This document shows positions 17,006 to 25,120 of a stretch of DNA of 42,754 bases, one piece after another. Both the position numbers and the translations under genes were made by a program. Within the stretch, counting starts at the first letter, position 1, and each line of letters opens with the position of its first letter. The notes below the pieces were generated by a model. It saw nothing but the letters and a program-made list of their open reading frames with translations, was not told where the DNA came from and ran no database searches. This DNA is from Candidatus Aminicenantota bacterium (GTDB taxonomy: Bacteria > Acidobacteriota > Aminicenantia > Aminicenantales > Saccharicenantaceae): assembly GCA_013178315.1 (NCBI GenBank), contig JABLWX010000011.1, forward strand, positions 1 to 42,754. Reading direction: 5' to 3'.

Positions 17006-17905
17006 TCAACATACCGGCCTCGTCAGGTCAGCGATGTTGACCCAGGCTCCCTTTTTGGTACAGACAAAACTGGCCAGTTGATTGGCCAGCTTACTGATTT
17101 CATCAAGGTCCTCATTTCTCAACAGTCCGCACACCAGAGCGGCGGTAAAAGCATCGCCGGCCCCAACCGTGTCAACAGCATTGACCAGATATCCGGGATG
17201 ATCTGACTCTCTATCTTTGCTCACGATCAAACTGCCTTCGCTGCCGCGCGTTAGCGCTACATGCCGGAGTGAAAATTTATCAAGCAAAGCTCTGATCAAC
17301 TCGGTCTCGTTCCCCTTTAGTGAATACAGACCCGATAAAACCTTCAATTCATCAGAATTAAGTTTTAAGACATCGGCCCTTATCAAGGATGAGTCGATAA
17401 TCTGGAGGTCATAAAAGGGAGGCCTGAGGTTGAGGTCCAGAACCCTCAAACAGTCTGGGCCTACCATATCCAGCAAGTTCTTTATGGTGTTTCTGCTCTT
17501 CTCGTTCCTCTGGGCTAACGTGCCAAAGCAAACAGCCCTGACTGCCTTCGCCAGAGAAAGGAATGACTTGTCCTCTTCCAAAAAATCCCAGGCCGAGGCT
17601 GGCTCAATTTCAAATCTTGGAACTCCCTTTTCATCCAGCTCGACCCTGACCTTGCCTGTTGGATGGATCAAATCCTTTTGAATAAAGTCCGTAATCAGAC
17701 CTGCAGAATGGCAGGCCGATATGGCCTGGCGGCCCAGAGAATCGTGGCCAACCCGGCTCAGCAGGACGGCCCTTTCTCCCAGTTTGTTTGCATAATAAGC
17801 AAAATTGGCCGGGGCTCCTCCCATCCTCTTATCATCGGGGAATATATCCCATAGAATTTCACCGATGGCCACCACGGTCACCGGTCTTTTTTCCTCGATA
17901 GTCAT
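17006..17905 (-). CDS. PfkB-family sugar kinase, fructokinase-like
   Basis: A 299-residue cytoplasmic kinase of the PfkB/ribokinase family. The N-terminal GEILWDIFPDDKRMGGAPANF and the C-terminal NAVDTVGAGDAFTAAL (catalytic Asp and anion hole) are intact. The GGAPANF form and the GEILWD start are typical of fructokinase-like members, although 2-keto-3-deoxygluconate or related ketose kinases are possible. The ATG follows AAAGGACC. It is 12 nt downstream of the sodium/solute symporter gene, so import and phosphorylation of the same sugar are likely coupled. Confidence 0.92.
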   Translation of the reverse strand: MTIEEKRPVTVVAIGEILWDIFPDDKRMGGAPANFAYYANKLGERAVLLSRVGHDSLGRQAISACHSAGLITDFIQKDLIHPTGKVRVELDEKGVPRFEIEPASAWDFLEEDKSFLSLAKAVRAVCFGTLAQRNEKSRNTIKNLLDMVGPDCLRVLDLNLRPPFYDLQIIDSSLIRADVLKLNSDELKVLSGLYSLKGNETELIRALLDKFSLRHVALTRGSEGSLIVSKDRESDHPGYLVNAVDTVGAGDAFTAALVCGLLRNEDLDEISKLANQLASFVCTKKGAWVNIADLTRPVC

Positions 17906-17917
17906 GGTCCTTTACTT

Positions 17918-19549
17918 CTATCTAAAAATAAAATAAAGAATCACCATTAACGCGAACAGCAGCCCGGCCAGTAACCTGGGATCTGACAGGCCCTGTACAG
18001 GCTTTCCCGCCAGTATTTGCTTTGGGCTTTTCCAGGTCAATCCTTCAATCTTCCCTGTTTCTGGTTTAGGCGTCAGAAGACTGACTGTAAAAAAGATAAG
18101 GCTACAGATAACAAACATCCACCAGGCCTGCATCATAAAGTGAATGCCCAACTTGTTAGTGATGATCTTCTCGGTTCCGAACACCGGCAGATCCAGGATA
18201 AAAACCGTAATACCCATCATGAAACCAAAAATCAGCGTGGCCAGAGCTGCCTGCTTTGTTCCCCTTTTCCAGAGAACACCCCAAAGGAAAACGGTGGTGA
18301 TGGGTGGTGCCAGCTCAGAAGCAATGGCATTTATTGCTTCAAAAATGCTGGAATATCTTCCTCCCTGTGTTGACCAGGCTATGGCCAGAATCATGATAAT
18401 CACGGCGCTGACCCGACCAATGTTTACCTGTTGCCTATCAGATAATTCCGGCTTGATGTTCTTGGCAATGTCAATGGCAACCAGAGTGGCCGCACTGTTA
18501 AGAGCAGCAGATATGGTACTCATCAGAGCGGCCATCAGGGCTGCGGCAATAACTCCCCTGATACCGATGGGAATCAGTTTCAATATCAAGACAGGAAGGG
18601 TCTCATTAGCATTGCTTCCGATTACATCCTTAAAAAGAACATAGCCAAGCACTCCGGGCAGGACCATGATAAAAACCGGGGTGATTTTCAACAGCCCGGC
18701 AAAAAGTGGCCCGCGCTGGGCATCGTTTTCGGTCCTGGCACCCAGCACTCTCTGCACTATGGTTTGATCGGTGCACCAGTACCAGATTCCGAGGACCGGG
18801 TATCCCAAGAAAACCGCATACCAGTTCAAGCCCACCCGGCTATTGGTATGAAGCATACTCAACTGCTCAGGCCTTATCGCTTCCCTGAGCTGGGCCAGAC
18901 TGGTAATTCCATGAGCAGGCAAAGCCAGGATACAGAAAACCGTAACAACAATTGCCCCCAGAATCAGAATGATGGTCTGAATCGATTCTGTAACCACCAC
19001 GGCTTTCAAACCACCCAGGACTGTATATATTGCCGTGATTATGGAAATTATAAGAATGGATATTATGACGTTGATTCCAAAAAACGTTTTAAAAACGATA
19101 GCTCCGGCATAGATACTCATCCCGATGTGAATAAACAGGGCCGCCATAATAGCCATGATGGCCACGATCATTCTGGCCCCACGGCTATATCTCTTCTCGA
19201 GAAACTCCGGAAGCGTTGAAATTCTTGTCTTAAAATAGAACGGGGCGAAGACCAGGGCCAGGATTATCAAACAGAAGGTGGCCATCCACTCAAAATTTCC
19301 CCAGACCAGTCCCTCGTTATAGCCAGAAGCCGCCAGGCCTACCAGATGGATGGTTGAAATATTTGCGGAAAAAAGAGCAGCTCCCACCATAAACCAGGGA
19401 AGGGATTTACCGGCCAGGAAATATTGCTGGCTTGACAACTTGACTTTGCGCACCGAAAGCAACCCCAACGCCAAGACCGCAGCGATATAAATAACAATCA
19501 CCACCATGTCCAAGATCGGGATCACAATTCCATTTTCACCCATGTCCAT
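17918..19549 (-). CDS. Sodium/solute symporter, SGLT-like sugar transporter
   Basis: A 543-residue polytopic membrane protein of the SSS family, which uses the sodium gradient to import sugars or other small solutes. It opens with a membrane segment, then YFLAGKSLPWFMVGAALF and the nearby sodium-site region SANISTIHLVGLAASGYNEG. It contains TLPEFLEKRYSRGARM, the mid-protein VLGGLKAVVVTESIQ and the later MAALMSTISAALNSAATL, all family landmarks of SGLT-type members. About 14 membrane segments can be counted by eye. The start is either ATG 19549 or the ATG two codons later, for which an AAGGA box is better spaced. It heads the sugar-catabolic gene series and probably imports the monosaccharide released outside the cytoplasm. 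Confidence 0.93.
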   Translation of the reverse strand: MDMGENGIVIPILDMVVIVIYIAAVLALGLLSVRKVKLSSQQYFLAGKSLPWFMVGAALFSANISTIHLVGLAASGYNEGLVWGNFEWMATFCLIILALVFAPFYFKTRISTLPEFLEKRYSRGARMIVAIMAIMAALFIHIGMSIYAGAIVFKTFFGINVIISILIISIITAIYTVLGGLKAVVVTESIQTIILILGAIVVTVFCILALPAHGITSLAQLREAIRPEQLSMLHTNSRVGLNWYAVFLGYPVLGIWYWCTDQTIVQRVLGARTENDAQRGPLFAGLLKITPVFIMVLPGVLGYVLFKDVIGSNANETLPVLILKLIPIGIRGVIAAALMAALMSTISAALNSAATLVAIDIAKNIKPELSDRQQVNIGRVSAVIIMILAIAWSTQGGRYSSIFEAINAIASELAPPITTVFLWGVLWKRGTKQAALATLIFGFMMGITVFILDLPVFGTEKIITNKLGIHFMMQAWWMFVICSLIFFTVSLLTPKPETGKIEGLTWKSPKQILAGKPVQGLSDPRLLAGLLFALMVILYFIFR

Positions 19550-19878
19550 TATTCCTTGACCTAAATTTATCCTTTAAAATCAATTAAGCACGATACCTTC
19601 ACTGACCAAAAGGAATAATCCATCATGTCCACCGTAATACAAAGCAAATTCCGGGGTATAAATTGAAGCTCTTGATATGTCAGAAATTGGAAAAATACCT
19701 TTGTTATTCTCCACGTTAACCTTGGGATCAGGCCAACCAGACAAACTCAACGTGTCTTTGTTTCTTAAATTAAATAAATTTCCTATCAAGAACCTGACCT
19801 CGAAGTTAAACTTATCCGAACATTATTTCGTTTGATTGAGAGAAGAGAGCTCTGGATTTGATTTCATAATAATCTTAA
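19550..19878. other. Gap between regulator and symporter genes
   Basis: A 329-nt AT-rich stretch upstream of the symporter. It contains the doubtful short ORF listed at 19580-19789. I see no convincing promoter box pair or terminator here. Confidence 0.4.
19580..19789 (-). pseudogene. Possible gene remnant or small hypothetical ORF
   Basis: An open frame of about 69 codons with only a TTG start and no convincing ribosome binding site. It stays open about 8 codons further upstream. The product (ending FALYYGGHDGLFLLVSEGIVLN) has no signal peptide and matches nothing I recognise, although the alternating hydrophobic pattern near its end looks protein-like. It could be the tail of a decayed gene between the regulator and the symporter, or chance. 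Confidence 0.25.
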
Positions 19879-21117
19879 TTAATTCTTCTGTTTTTGCAGG
19901 AAGCACTCCAGCTCAAGGTTAAGCAACTTATTCATCACCAGGGACACCGCACCCATGGCAGCAGCTTTCAGCCCAAACGTGGCCGGGAGCAGAGGAACTC
20001 CTCGCGAACTGCGATTTAGGGCCCTGGCATTTATCGTCTTGCGTATATTATCGAAAAGGATCTCACCTGCCTGTATTACTCCTCCACCCAGGACTACAGC
20101 TTCCGGGTTAAAAAGGTTTATCAGGGCCGAAATACCTAGACCTATGTATTCAGCAGCCCGGCTGAAGACATTCCAGGCCAAAGCATCGCCTTTCTTGGCC
20201 GCGTTGGCTACCATCTCGGCAGTTACCTTGTTCAGGTCTCCCCCGCACATTTCTATCAAAACGCTCTGGGTCCCCTTTTTCAACTCATCGCGCGCAGCCC
20301 GGGCAATACCCTGTCCAGAAGCCAGGGCTTCCAGGCAGCCAAAATTCCCGCAATCGCACTGGGTCTGGCTATCTTTTTCAACCGTAATATGGCCAAATTC
20401 TCCGGCCATGCCCACCGACCCGAGTAAAGGCTGTCCGTCGAGGATAATCCCGGCACCTATGCCATATCCAATGTTGATAAAAACAAAATTCTTGTATTGT
20501 TTTCCCACCCCGTAGCAGAGTTCGCCAAGAGCCATGACCCGAGTCACGTTGTCGAAATAGATGGGCACTGAAAATTTCTGGCTTAAGTTACCCACTATAT
20601 CAACATCATGCCAGTGAAAATTAGGGGAAAACTCGACGATATTCCGGTTTTTATTGATCAAACCGGCTACAGCCATTCCTATTCCGCAAAGCCTCTTTCT
20701 CCTTTCAGCAGTTTCCCGGCTGAGCTTTTCAATGATTTCTGAGGTCTGCTCCATGATGCTGTAGAAGCCTTCTTCCAACCTTGTCGGCCGCTTTTCTTCG
20801 TGGATGATACTGGCGTTCAGGTCAGCTAAGACCCCATAGATATTGGTCGTACCCAAATCTATTCCTATTATGTAATTATCCGAAGCGGCTATTCTCAGTA
20901 ATTTCGGACGCCGGCCGCCGGTGGACTGGCCAATTCCGACTTCCTCAACCAATCTCTCGTCTATAAAGCCGTCCACAATCCTCGAAACGGTTGGGGCACT
21001 TATTCCACTTACCTTGGTTACCTCTGCCCGAGATATTGTCTTACTGTTGTATATCAGGTTGAGAACTTTTCTCTTGTTAACTCGGAGAATGTATTTCGAG
21101 TTGCCAACAGGGATCAT
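19879..21117 (-). CDS. ROK-family transcriptional regulator (NagC/XylR type)
   Basis: A 412-residue DNA-binding repressor of the ROK family. An N-terminal winged helix-turn-helix (about residues 15-70, ISRAEVTKVSGISAPTVSR) is followed by the sugar-kinase-like ROK fold. The ROK part shows IGIDLGTTNIYGVLAD, GYGIGAGIILDGQPLLG, AGEFGHITV and the zinc-binding CDCGNFGCLEALASG. The ATG follows AAGGAATGGTAG. Family members bind a sugar or sugar phosphate and release operators of sugar-use genes. Its position between the TonB receptor and the symporter/kinase series, all on one strand, makes it the likely local regulator. It has its own promoter, and a 27-bp inverted repeat lies in its leader, suggesting autoregulation. 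Confidence 0.93.
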   Translation of the reverse strand: MIPVGNSKYILRVNKRKVLNLIYNSKTISRAEVTKVSGISAPTVSRIVDGFIDERLVEEVGIGQSTGGRRPKLLRIAASDNYIIGIDLGTTNIYGVLADLNASIIHEEKRPTRLEEGFYSIMEQTSEIIEKLSRETAERRKRLCGIGMAVAGLINKNRNIVEFSPNFHWHDVDIVGNLSQKFSVPIYFDNVTRVMALGELCYGVGKQYKNFVFINIGYGIGAGIILDGQPLLGSVGMAGEFGHITVEKDSQTQCDCGNFGCLEALASGQGIARAARDELKKGTQSVLIEMCGGDLNKVTAEMVANAAKKGDALAWNVFSRAAEYIGLGISALINLFNPEAVVLGGGVIQAGEILFDNIRKTINARALNRSSRGVPLLPATFGLKAAAMGAVSLVMNKLLNLELECFLQKQKN

Positions 21118-21160
21118 CTACCATTCCTTTCCTTGCCCGATTACCAAACAGCTTTTACCT

Positions 21161-21187
21161 CTGGAGTAGGTTTTCATGCTACACCAG
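21161..21187. promoter_or_regulatory. 27-bp inverted repeat in the regulator leader, candidate ROK operator
   Basis: Arms CTGGAGTAG (21161-21169) and CTACACCAG (21179-21187) pair at 8 of 9 positions across a 9-nt spacer. The repeat lies between the predicted transcription start and the regulator's ribosome binding site, a position suited to repression by road-block or to an RNA hairpin. Confidence 0.45.
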
Positions 21188-21198
21188 GCCAAATTCAT

Positions 21199-21227
21199 TA
21201 AGTATAATAGAGTCTGGTTCCTGTCAA
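21199..21227 (-). promoter_or_regulatory. Promoter of the ROK regulator gene
   Basis: Minus-strand consensus -35 TTGACA (21222-21227). The -10 is TACTTA after 17 nt, or TATACT after 15 nt. The leader to the start codon is about 75-80 nt. Confidence 0.55.
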
Positions 21228-21323
21228 GGGAGCCAAGAATTGCCTTCGGCACCGGGGTTAATGAACTCAACATTACAGCTCTTTTCAGCTTTCAAACCAG
21301 CTATCAGCTTAGTTCACGGGAAC

Positions 21324-21351
21324 AAGGGGAGGAGCGGAGGCTCCTCCCCTT
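21324..21351. terminator. Strong GC-rich hairpin behind the TonB receptor gene
   Basis: A perfect 12-bp stem (AAGGGGAGGAGC with its complement) closes a GGAG loop. It begins 22 nt after the receptor's stop codon on the minus strand, as expected for a terminator. A good U-tract is lacking, so it may act as a weak or factor-assisted terminator or as a 3'-end stabiliser. Confidence 0.55.
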
Positions 21352-21373
21352 TCCCCAATCAATTCCTAGCCGC

Positions 21374-24300
21374 TTAGAAGCGGTATAAAACTGAAAATCT
21401 GATCTGCCTTGAGCCCGAAAAACCCATCAAGCCCATAGAACCGGGCGTGAAAGTGCCAGTCGAAGAACCTTCAGCCGCCGGCCTCCAGGTTCCTGCAGGG
21501 TTCTTGTTAACTGTCAGTGTGTAAGCGCCGAGCAAATTAAAGATGTCTACATACAGACCTAGTTTTCCCGGTCCTAGGCTGAAGTCTTTCTGCAACCTGA
21601 CATCAAGATTGTCGTAAGCTTCATTCCACCTGGTCCCTGGTTTTTCCACGTAGATGGTATACCCGGTCATGCTGACGTTATTTTCTGCGGCCCAATCGGC
21701 CGGCGGTAGCACTCTGACCGTCCTACCCCAGGGAGAACCGCTGATGTGCTGGAAAATAAATGAGAACATGATCTGATACGGCAGGTTGAAGGTTCCATAT
21801 AGCTTGATAATTGTCGGCCGGCTGTAGGGCATTTCTCCGTAGGCATTGACGAACTTATTGGCGTTAGAGAAGGCTCCGAAAGAGAACGAGCTCTGCCAGC
21901 TTACCGGATAATTTCCTGGATTCTTGGAAAAATTAACTGAACCGCCCAGCTGCCAGCCGTTGGACATGCGCTTGTTGAAGGCGATTTCAAGAGACCTAAA
22001 TTTCCAGCTGGCTTCAGGAACGTTGGTCAGGCGATAAAATTGGTCCGGGGCATCGTTGGACAGGAAATACATGGTTACCTGCTGCTCCGGGAAAATGCCA
22101 TAGGCAGGAACCACGGTGGTGAAGGGAACCCACCACTCGGGAGCTAATTCGTGGCTATACCAATAGCGATTTGATGACTCTTCCCAGAGAACACTCCCCA
22201 GCAGGTTGCCCCTGTTTTTAATAATATAATGTACACTCAGCTGGAAATCCTTGATCAGTTCGTGCTCCACTCCAAAGTTAAATTCGTTGACATATGGCAC
22301 CTTGAGGTTCGGGTCGATTGATTTCAGAAAAGCATCCGAAACCATAGCCAGGGGGGTATCACCATAGGCTTCTTCGTAGGAGTCCACTCCGGGCACATCC
22401 GGGATTCCATTATTATTAAGATCCCACCAGTTGAAAGTATAGGATCTCCAGGTCAGAGGGTGCATGGCAGAAAAGGTGCCCGTCGGGAATGGTTCTGCCT
22501 GGTGGGCGAAGGATGCCTTCAGGGCTGTCTTGTGATTGCCGAACAGGTCATAGGTTAACCCGACTCTTGGGGAAATAAACAAACCATAAGGAAAGGCGTT
22601 ATCCCACTTTTCATAGGAAATTTCATCGTAGGGGTTGATACCGTAGACCGGCTCGAAATAAGTCGCACCTATGGCCAGTGCCACCGGGTCAGAAGCCGCG
22701 CCTTTCACTCTGGCCGGGGCCCAGGCCTTGATATGATCGAATCGGACACCAAGGTTGACGGTTAAGTGCTTTACCTTGAAAGAATCCTGGAGGAAGCCGC
22801 CAATTCTGGATGTTATTCCGCTCTCAAATCCAGTACCAGGGCTTGAACCCATGGCCAGGTATTCAAGAAGACCATCGCCATAAACAGGGTCGGTGACGCC
22901 GCCGTTCTGGGCTCTCCAGTAATATGGACTGCCGTCATAGTAATACCAGAATAGCGGCTGCTTCATGTAGAATCCCCAGTCTCCCCTGTTCTTCTCCCAC
23001 TCCAGTCCGGCTTTGAATTCATGTTCCCCGCCCAGGAAATTATCGACATACCTTGTCAGGGACAAGACTATGTTGATCTTGGGTTTCCAGGTATATTCTT
23101 CCGGTCCGGTATTTCCCCAGATGTAACCGGTATAATCATCGATAAAATGTGGTCCATCGGGATTGGCTTCCTTGGTGTTTGTGCCCGTCCACTTAAAATA
23201 CATGCCGCCGGCTCTCAAGTTCAAAATGGTATTGCTGTCTATAAACCAGGAGATGGTCCCGGCATAGTTGAGACGCCTGGGTTTATTATGCTTGTTGGCC
23301 TCATCGGTCAGGTTCCAGCCGCTATAATAATAGGGGACATCCTGCATGCTATAATGCCCCATCACACTCCCTCTGACATTCTCGGCCAGTTGAAAGGTGA
23401 GCTTCAGATAGCCAATGTAATTCGGAAAAGGTCTATCGTAGTTGTTATACTGCTTACCGTTAATGACCGTGGGCCTGAAATTTCCAGTGTATTTGGAATT
23501 GGCATAACGGAACTCGGCCATGTACCAGATTCTATCTTTGATTATGGCCCCGCCTACCGCCGCCGAGGCGTCATACGAGAAAACAGGAATTGAAGGTTTG
23601 GCCAGGTTGAGGGTGGCCAGATCTGGCTCCGGCAGGTGAATCTGAACCAAATCCTTGTTGGTATAATAGAAAGAAAATTCACCGGTCAGCTTATTTCCCC
23701 CGGATTTCATAACCATAATAGTCTGTCCCAAAGATGAACCATAGTACTCAGCCGATGAGCCGGAGGTGATCAGTTCGGCCTCTTCCACCATATCCCAGGC
23801 CATGCCGACGTCGGTCCCGATGCCGACGGCATTCTGGTCAGAATCGTTAGCCTGAATTCCATCAATGACCGCACCCGATTCTCCTCTTCCGCTTCCATAT
23901 ATGCTCAAACCCGTAGTACCCGGGGCAATGGTCAGAATCGAACTAAAAGTTCGGCTCAGGGGCAACGACGATAGGATCTCGGTGGTCACAAGAGTTGACT
24001 TTGTGGACCGGACCACGTCCACGGTCGGAGATGGAGCCACCACCGTAACCTCTTCTTTCAGGCTCGATGGCTTCATCTGAAGGTCGACCGTAACGGTCAT
24101 ACCAACCCGGATGATGATTCCTTTTCTGATCAAGGTCTCGAATCCGTCCAGCTCTGCCCTGACTTCGTAGTTTGACCCGGGTGGCAAGCCTGGAACCCTG
24201 AATAAACCATCCTGGTTGGTAACCGCGGTCATTTTCCCGATTAAAGCGGGGCCGGTGATAATGATAGAGACCCCAGGAAGGGGTGTATCCTTATCATCTG

Positions 24301-24406
24301 TTACTTTGCCCCTGATAGATCCCGTCTGCTGCTCCTGGGAAAATACAAAGCCTGAGAGCAGGAGCAGCAAACCGACTGCAAATACCAAAGTTTTCTTGTT
24401 TTTCAT
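21374..24406 (-). CDS. SusC-like TonB-dependent receptor with carboxypeptidase-regulatory domain
   Basis: A 1010-residue outer-membrane receptor. After a signal peptide (LVFAVGLLLLLSGFVFSQ) comes a carboxypeptidase-regulatory-like domain (about residues 30-115: GSIRGKVTDDKDTPLPGVSI, DGLFRVPGLPPGSNYEV). A plug domain follows (about 120-230: EEVTVVAPSPTVDV, SGAVIDGIQANDSD, AEYYGSSLGQTIMVMKSGGN), then a large beta-barrel ending in the typical terminal strand RQIRFSVLYRF. The ATG at 24406 has an excellent AAGGAGGTAAA ribosome binding site. Such receptors import oligosaccharides, peptides or chelates using TonB energy. No SusD-like lipoprotein gene accompanies it, as is usual in Acidobacteriota/Aminicenantes-type loci. 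Adjacent sulfatase, fucosidase and regulator genes point to a glycan or glycopeptide substrate. A hairpin follows the stop codon. Confidence 0.93.
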   Translation of the reverse strand: MKNKKTLVFAVGLLLLLSGFVFSQEQQTGSIRGKVTDDKDTPLPGVSIIITGPALIGKMTAVTNQDGLFRVPGLPPGSNYEVRAELDGFETLIRKGIIIRVGMTVTVDLQMKPSSLKEEVTVVAPSPTVDVVRSTKSTLVTTEILSSLPLSRTFSSILTIAPGTTGLSIYGSGRGESGAVIDGIQANDSDQNAVGIGTDVGMAWDMVEEAELITSGSSAEYYGSSLGQTIMVMKSGGNKLTGEFSFYYTNKDLVQIHLPEPDLATLNLAKPSIPVFSYDASAAVGGAIIKDRIWYMAEFRYANSKYTGNFRPTVINGKQYNNYDRPFPNYIGYLKLTFQLAENVRGSVMGHYSMQDVPYYYSGWNLTDEANKHNKPRRLNYAGTISWFIDSNTILNLRAGGMYFKWTGTNTKEANPDGPHFIDDYTGYIWGNTGPEEYTWKPKINIVLSLTRYVDNFLGGEHEFKAGLEWEKNRGDWGFYMKQPLFWYYYDGSPYYWRAQNGGVTDPVYGDGLLEYLAMGSSPGTGFESGITSRIGGFLQDSFKVKHLTVNLGVRFDHIKAWAPARVKGAASDPVALAIGATYFEPVYGINPYDEISYEKWDNAFPYGLFISPRVGLTYDLFGNHKTALKASFAHQAEPFPTGTFSAMHPLTWRSYTFNWWDLNNNGIPDVPGVDSYEEAYGDTPLAMVSDAFLKSIDPNLKVPYVNEFNFGVEHELIKDFQLSVHYIIKNRGNLLGSVLWEESSNRYWYSHELAPEWWVPFTTVVPAYGIFPEQQVTMYFLSNDAPDQFYRLTNVPEASWKFRSLEIAFNKRMSNGWQLGGSVNFSKNPGNYPVSWQSSFSFGAFSNANKFVNAYGEMPYSRPTIIKLYGTFNLPYQIMFSFIFQHISGSPWGRTVRVLPPADWAAENNVSMTGYTIYVEKPGTRWNEAYDNLDVRLQKDFSLGPGKLGLYVDIFNLLGAYTLTVNKNPAGTWRPAAEGSSTGTFTPGSMGLMGFSGSRQIRFSVLYRF

Positions 24407-24434
24407 TTTACCTCCTTCATTCATCTCACTTTCG

Positions 24435-24470
24435 TTATCGATAATAATGGTTGCCTTCAAGGCTTTTCAT
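24435..24470 (-). CDS. 11-residue leader ORF upstream of the TonB receptor
   Basis: An ATG at 24470 with a textbook AAGGAGGTGAG ribosome binding site opens an 11-codon frame (MKSLEGNHYYR) that stops at 24435. The stop is 28 nt before the receptor's own ATG, which has a second strong ribosome binding site. The frame differs from that of the receptor. It may be a leader peptide acting through coupling or attenuation, or a short decayed start. The Shine-Dalgarno quality is what makes it credible; function is unknown. Confidence 0.45.
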   Translation of the reverse strand: MKSLEGNHYYR

Positions 24471-24610
24471 TTCTCACCTCCTTCGTTTGCGAATTTATGA
24501 TTACCCAGATTAACTTTACCTTCCTGATGCAAATATTTTTTAAGGATAGATAAAATTTCACTTGGCACCGCTTTATGTTTATTGATCATTCTCAACATTG
24601 TTTCTTTACT

Positions 24611-24639
24611 TAAATAAGTAATTAAAAAATAAAAGTCAA
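24611..24639 (-). promoter_or_regulatory. Promoter of the TonB receptor gene
   Basis: Minus-strand -35 TTGACT (24634-24639) and -10 TATTTA (24611-24616) are separated by 17 nt. The transcript would carry a leader of about 200 nt that includes the 11-codon ORF. Confidence 0.5.
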
Positions 24640-24787
24640 GCATTTTTTTTATTTTATTGATTATTAATAATTTAAGTTATCTCAATAAGCAAAAAGCATA
24701 TTACTCTAATCCGAATTACATATACACTTAAATCTTTTTTCCTGATTGTTAACTTGAATCCTTAAAAATCGTCATCTTCCTAAGTTC

Positions 24788-24803
24788 ACTGCCTCCAGGC
24801 AGT
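24788..24803. repeat. Short palindrome, possible operator
   Basis: ACTGCCT and AGGCAGT flank a CC centre. It lies between the divergent promoters. It could bind a dimeric regulator or be a chance repeat. Confidence 0.25.
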
Positions 24804-24936
24804 TAGGATAAAGCCCTCGATCCTGCCTAATGATTGCCGACATTGAAATTCCAGTAATCATCAAAAGAGAGAATAAGTTGATCCGGCTGGACATTAAAAG
24901 CTAATTAATGCTTGTCGTTACTAAAAATATTATCGC

Positions 24937-24965
24937 TTGACACAGCAATATTAATTTCTTAATGT
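24937..24965 (+). promoter_or_regulatory. Possible promoter of the first sulfatase gene
   Basis: A consensus -35 TTGACA (24937-24942) is followed after 17 nt by TAATGT, a weak -10. An AATATTAA/TTAATGTT inverted repeat (one mismatch) overlaps the -10. The leader would be about 150 nt. Confidence 0.35.
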
Positions 24966-25120
24966 TAATAAATAAGTAATATGGATATTGAGCTCATCGA
25001 GGGATGGATTAATGGTACGGCCCCAGCCAGATTAAACCAGGCAACTGCAAAAATAGCGGGTAAAATTCATTCCTGCTTAAAGAAAACACAAGTCAGCAAA
25101 TTTCCTCAGGGGACAAATAA

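Larger units (their letters stand above)
24471..25120. other. Long AT-rich divergent intergenic region
   Basis: About 650 nt between the divergent receptor and sulfatase genes. It holds promoters for both directions (listed separately), a 16-bp perfect palindrome with a 2-nt centre at 24788-24803 (ACTGCCT/AGGCAGT), and an imperfect AGGAT/ATCCT repeat just after it. No further convincing ORF or RNA gene was seen. Confidence 0.5.
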
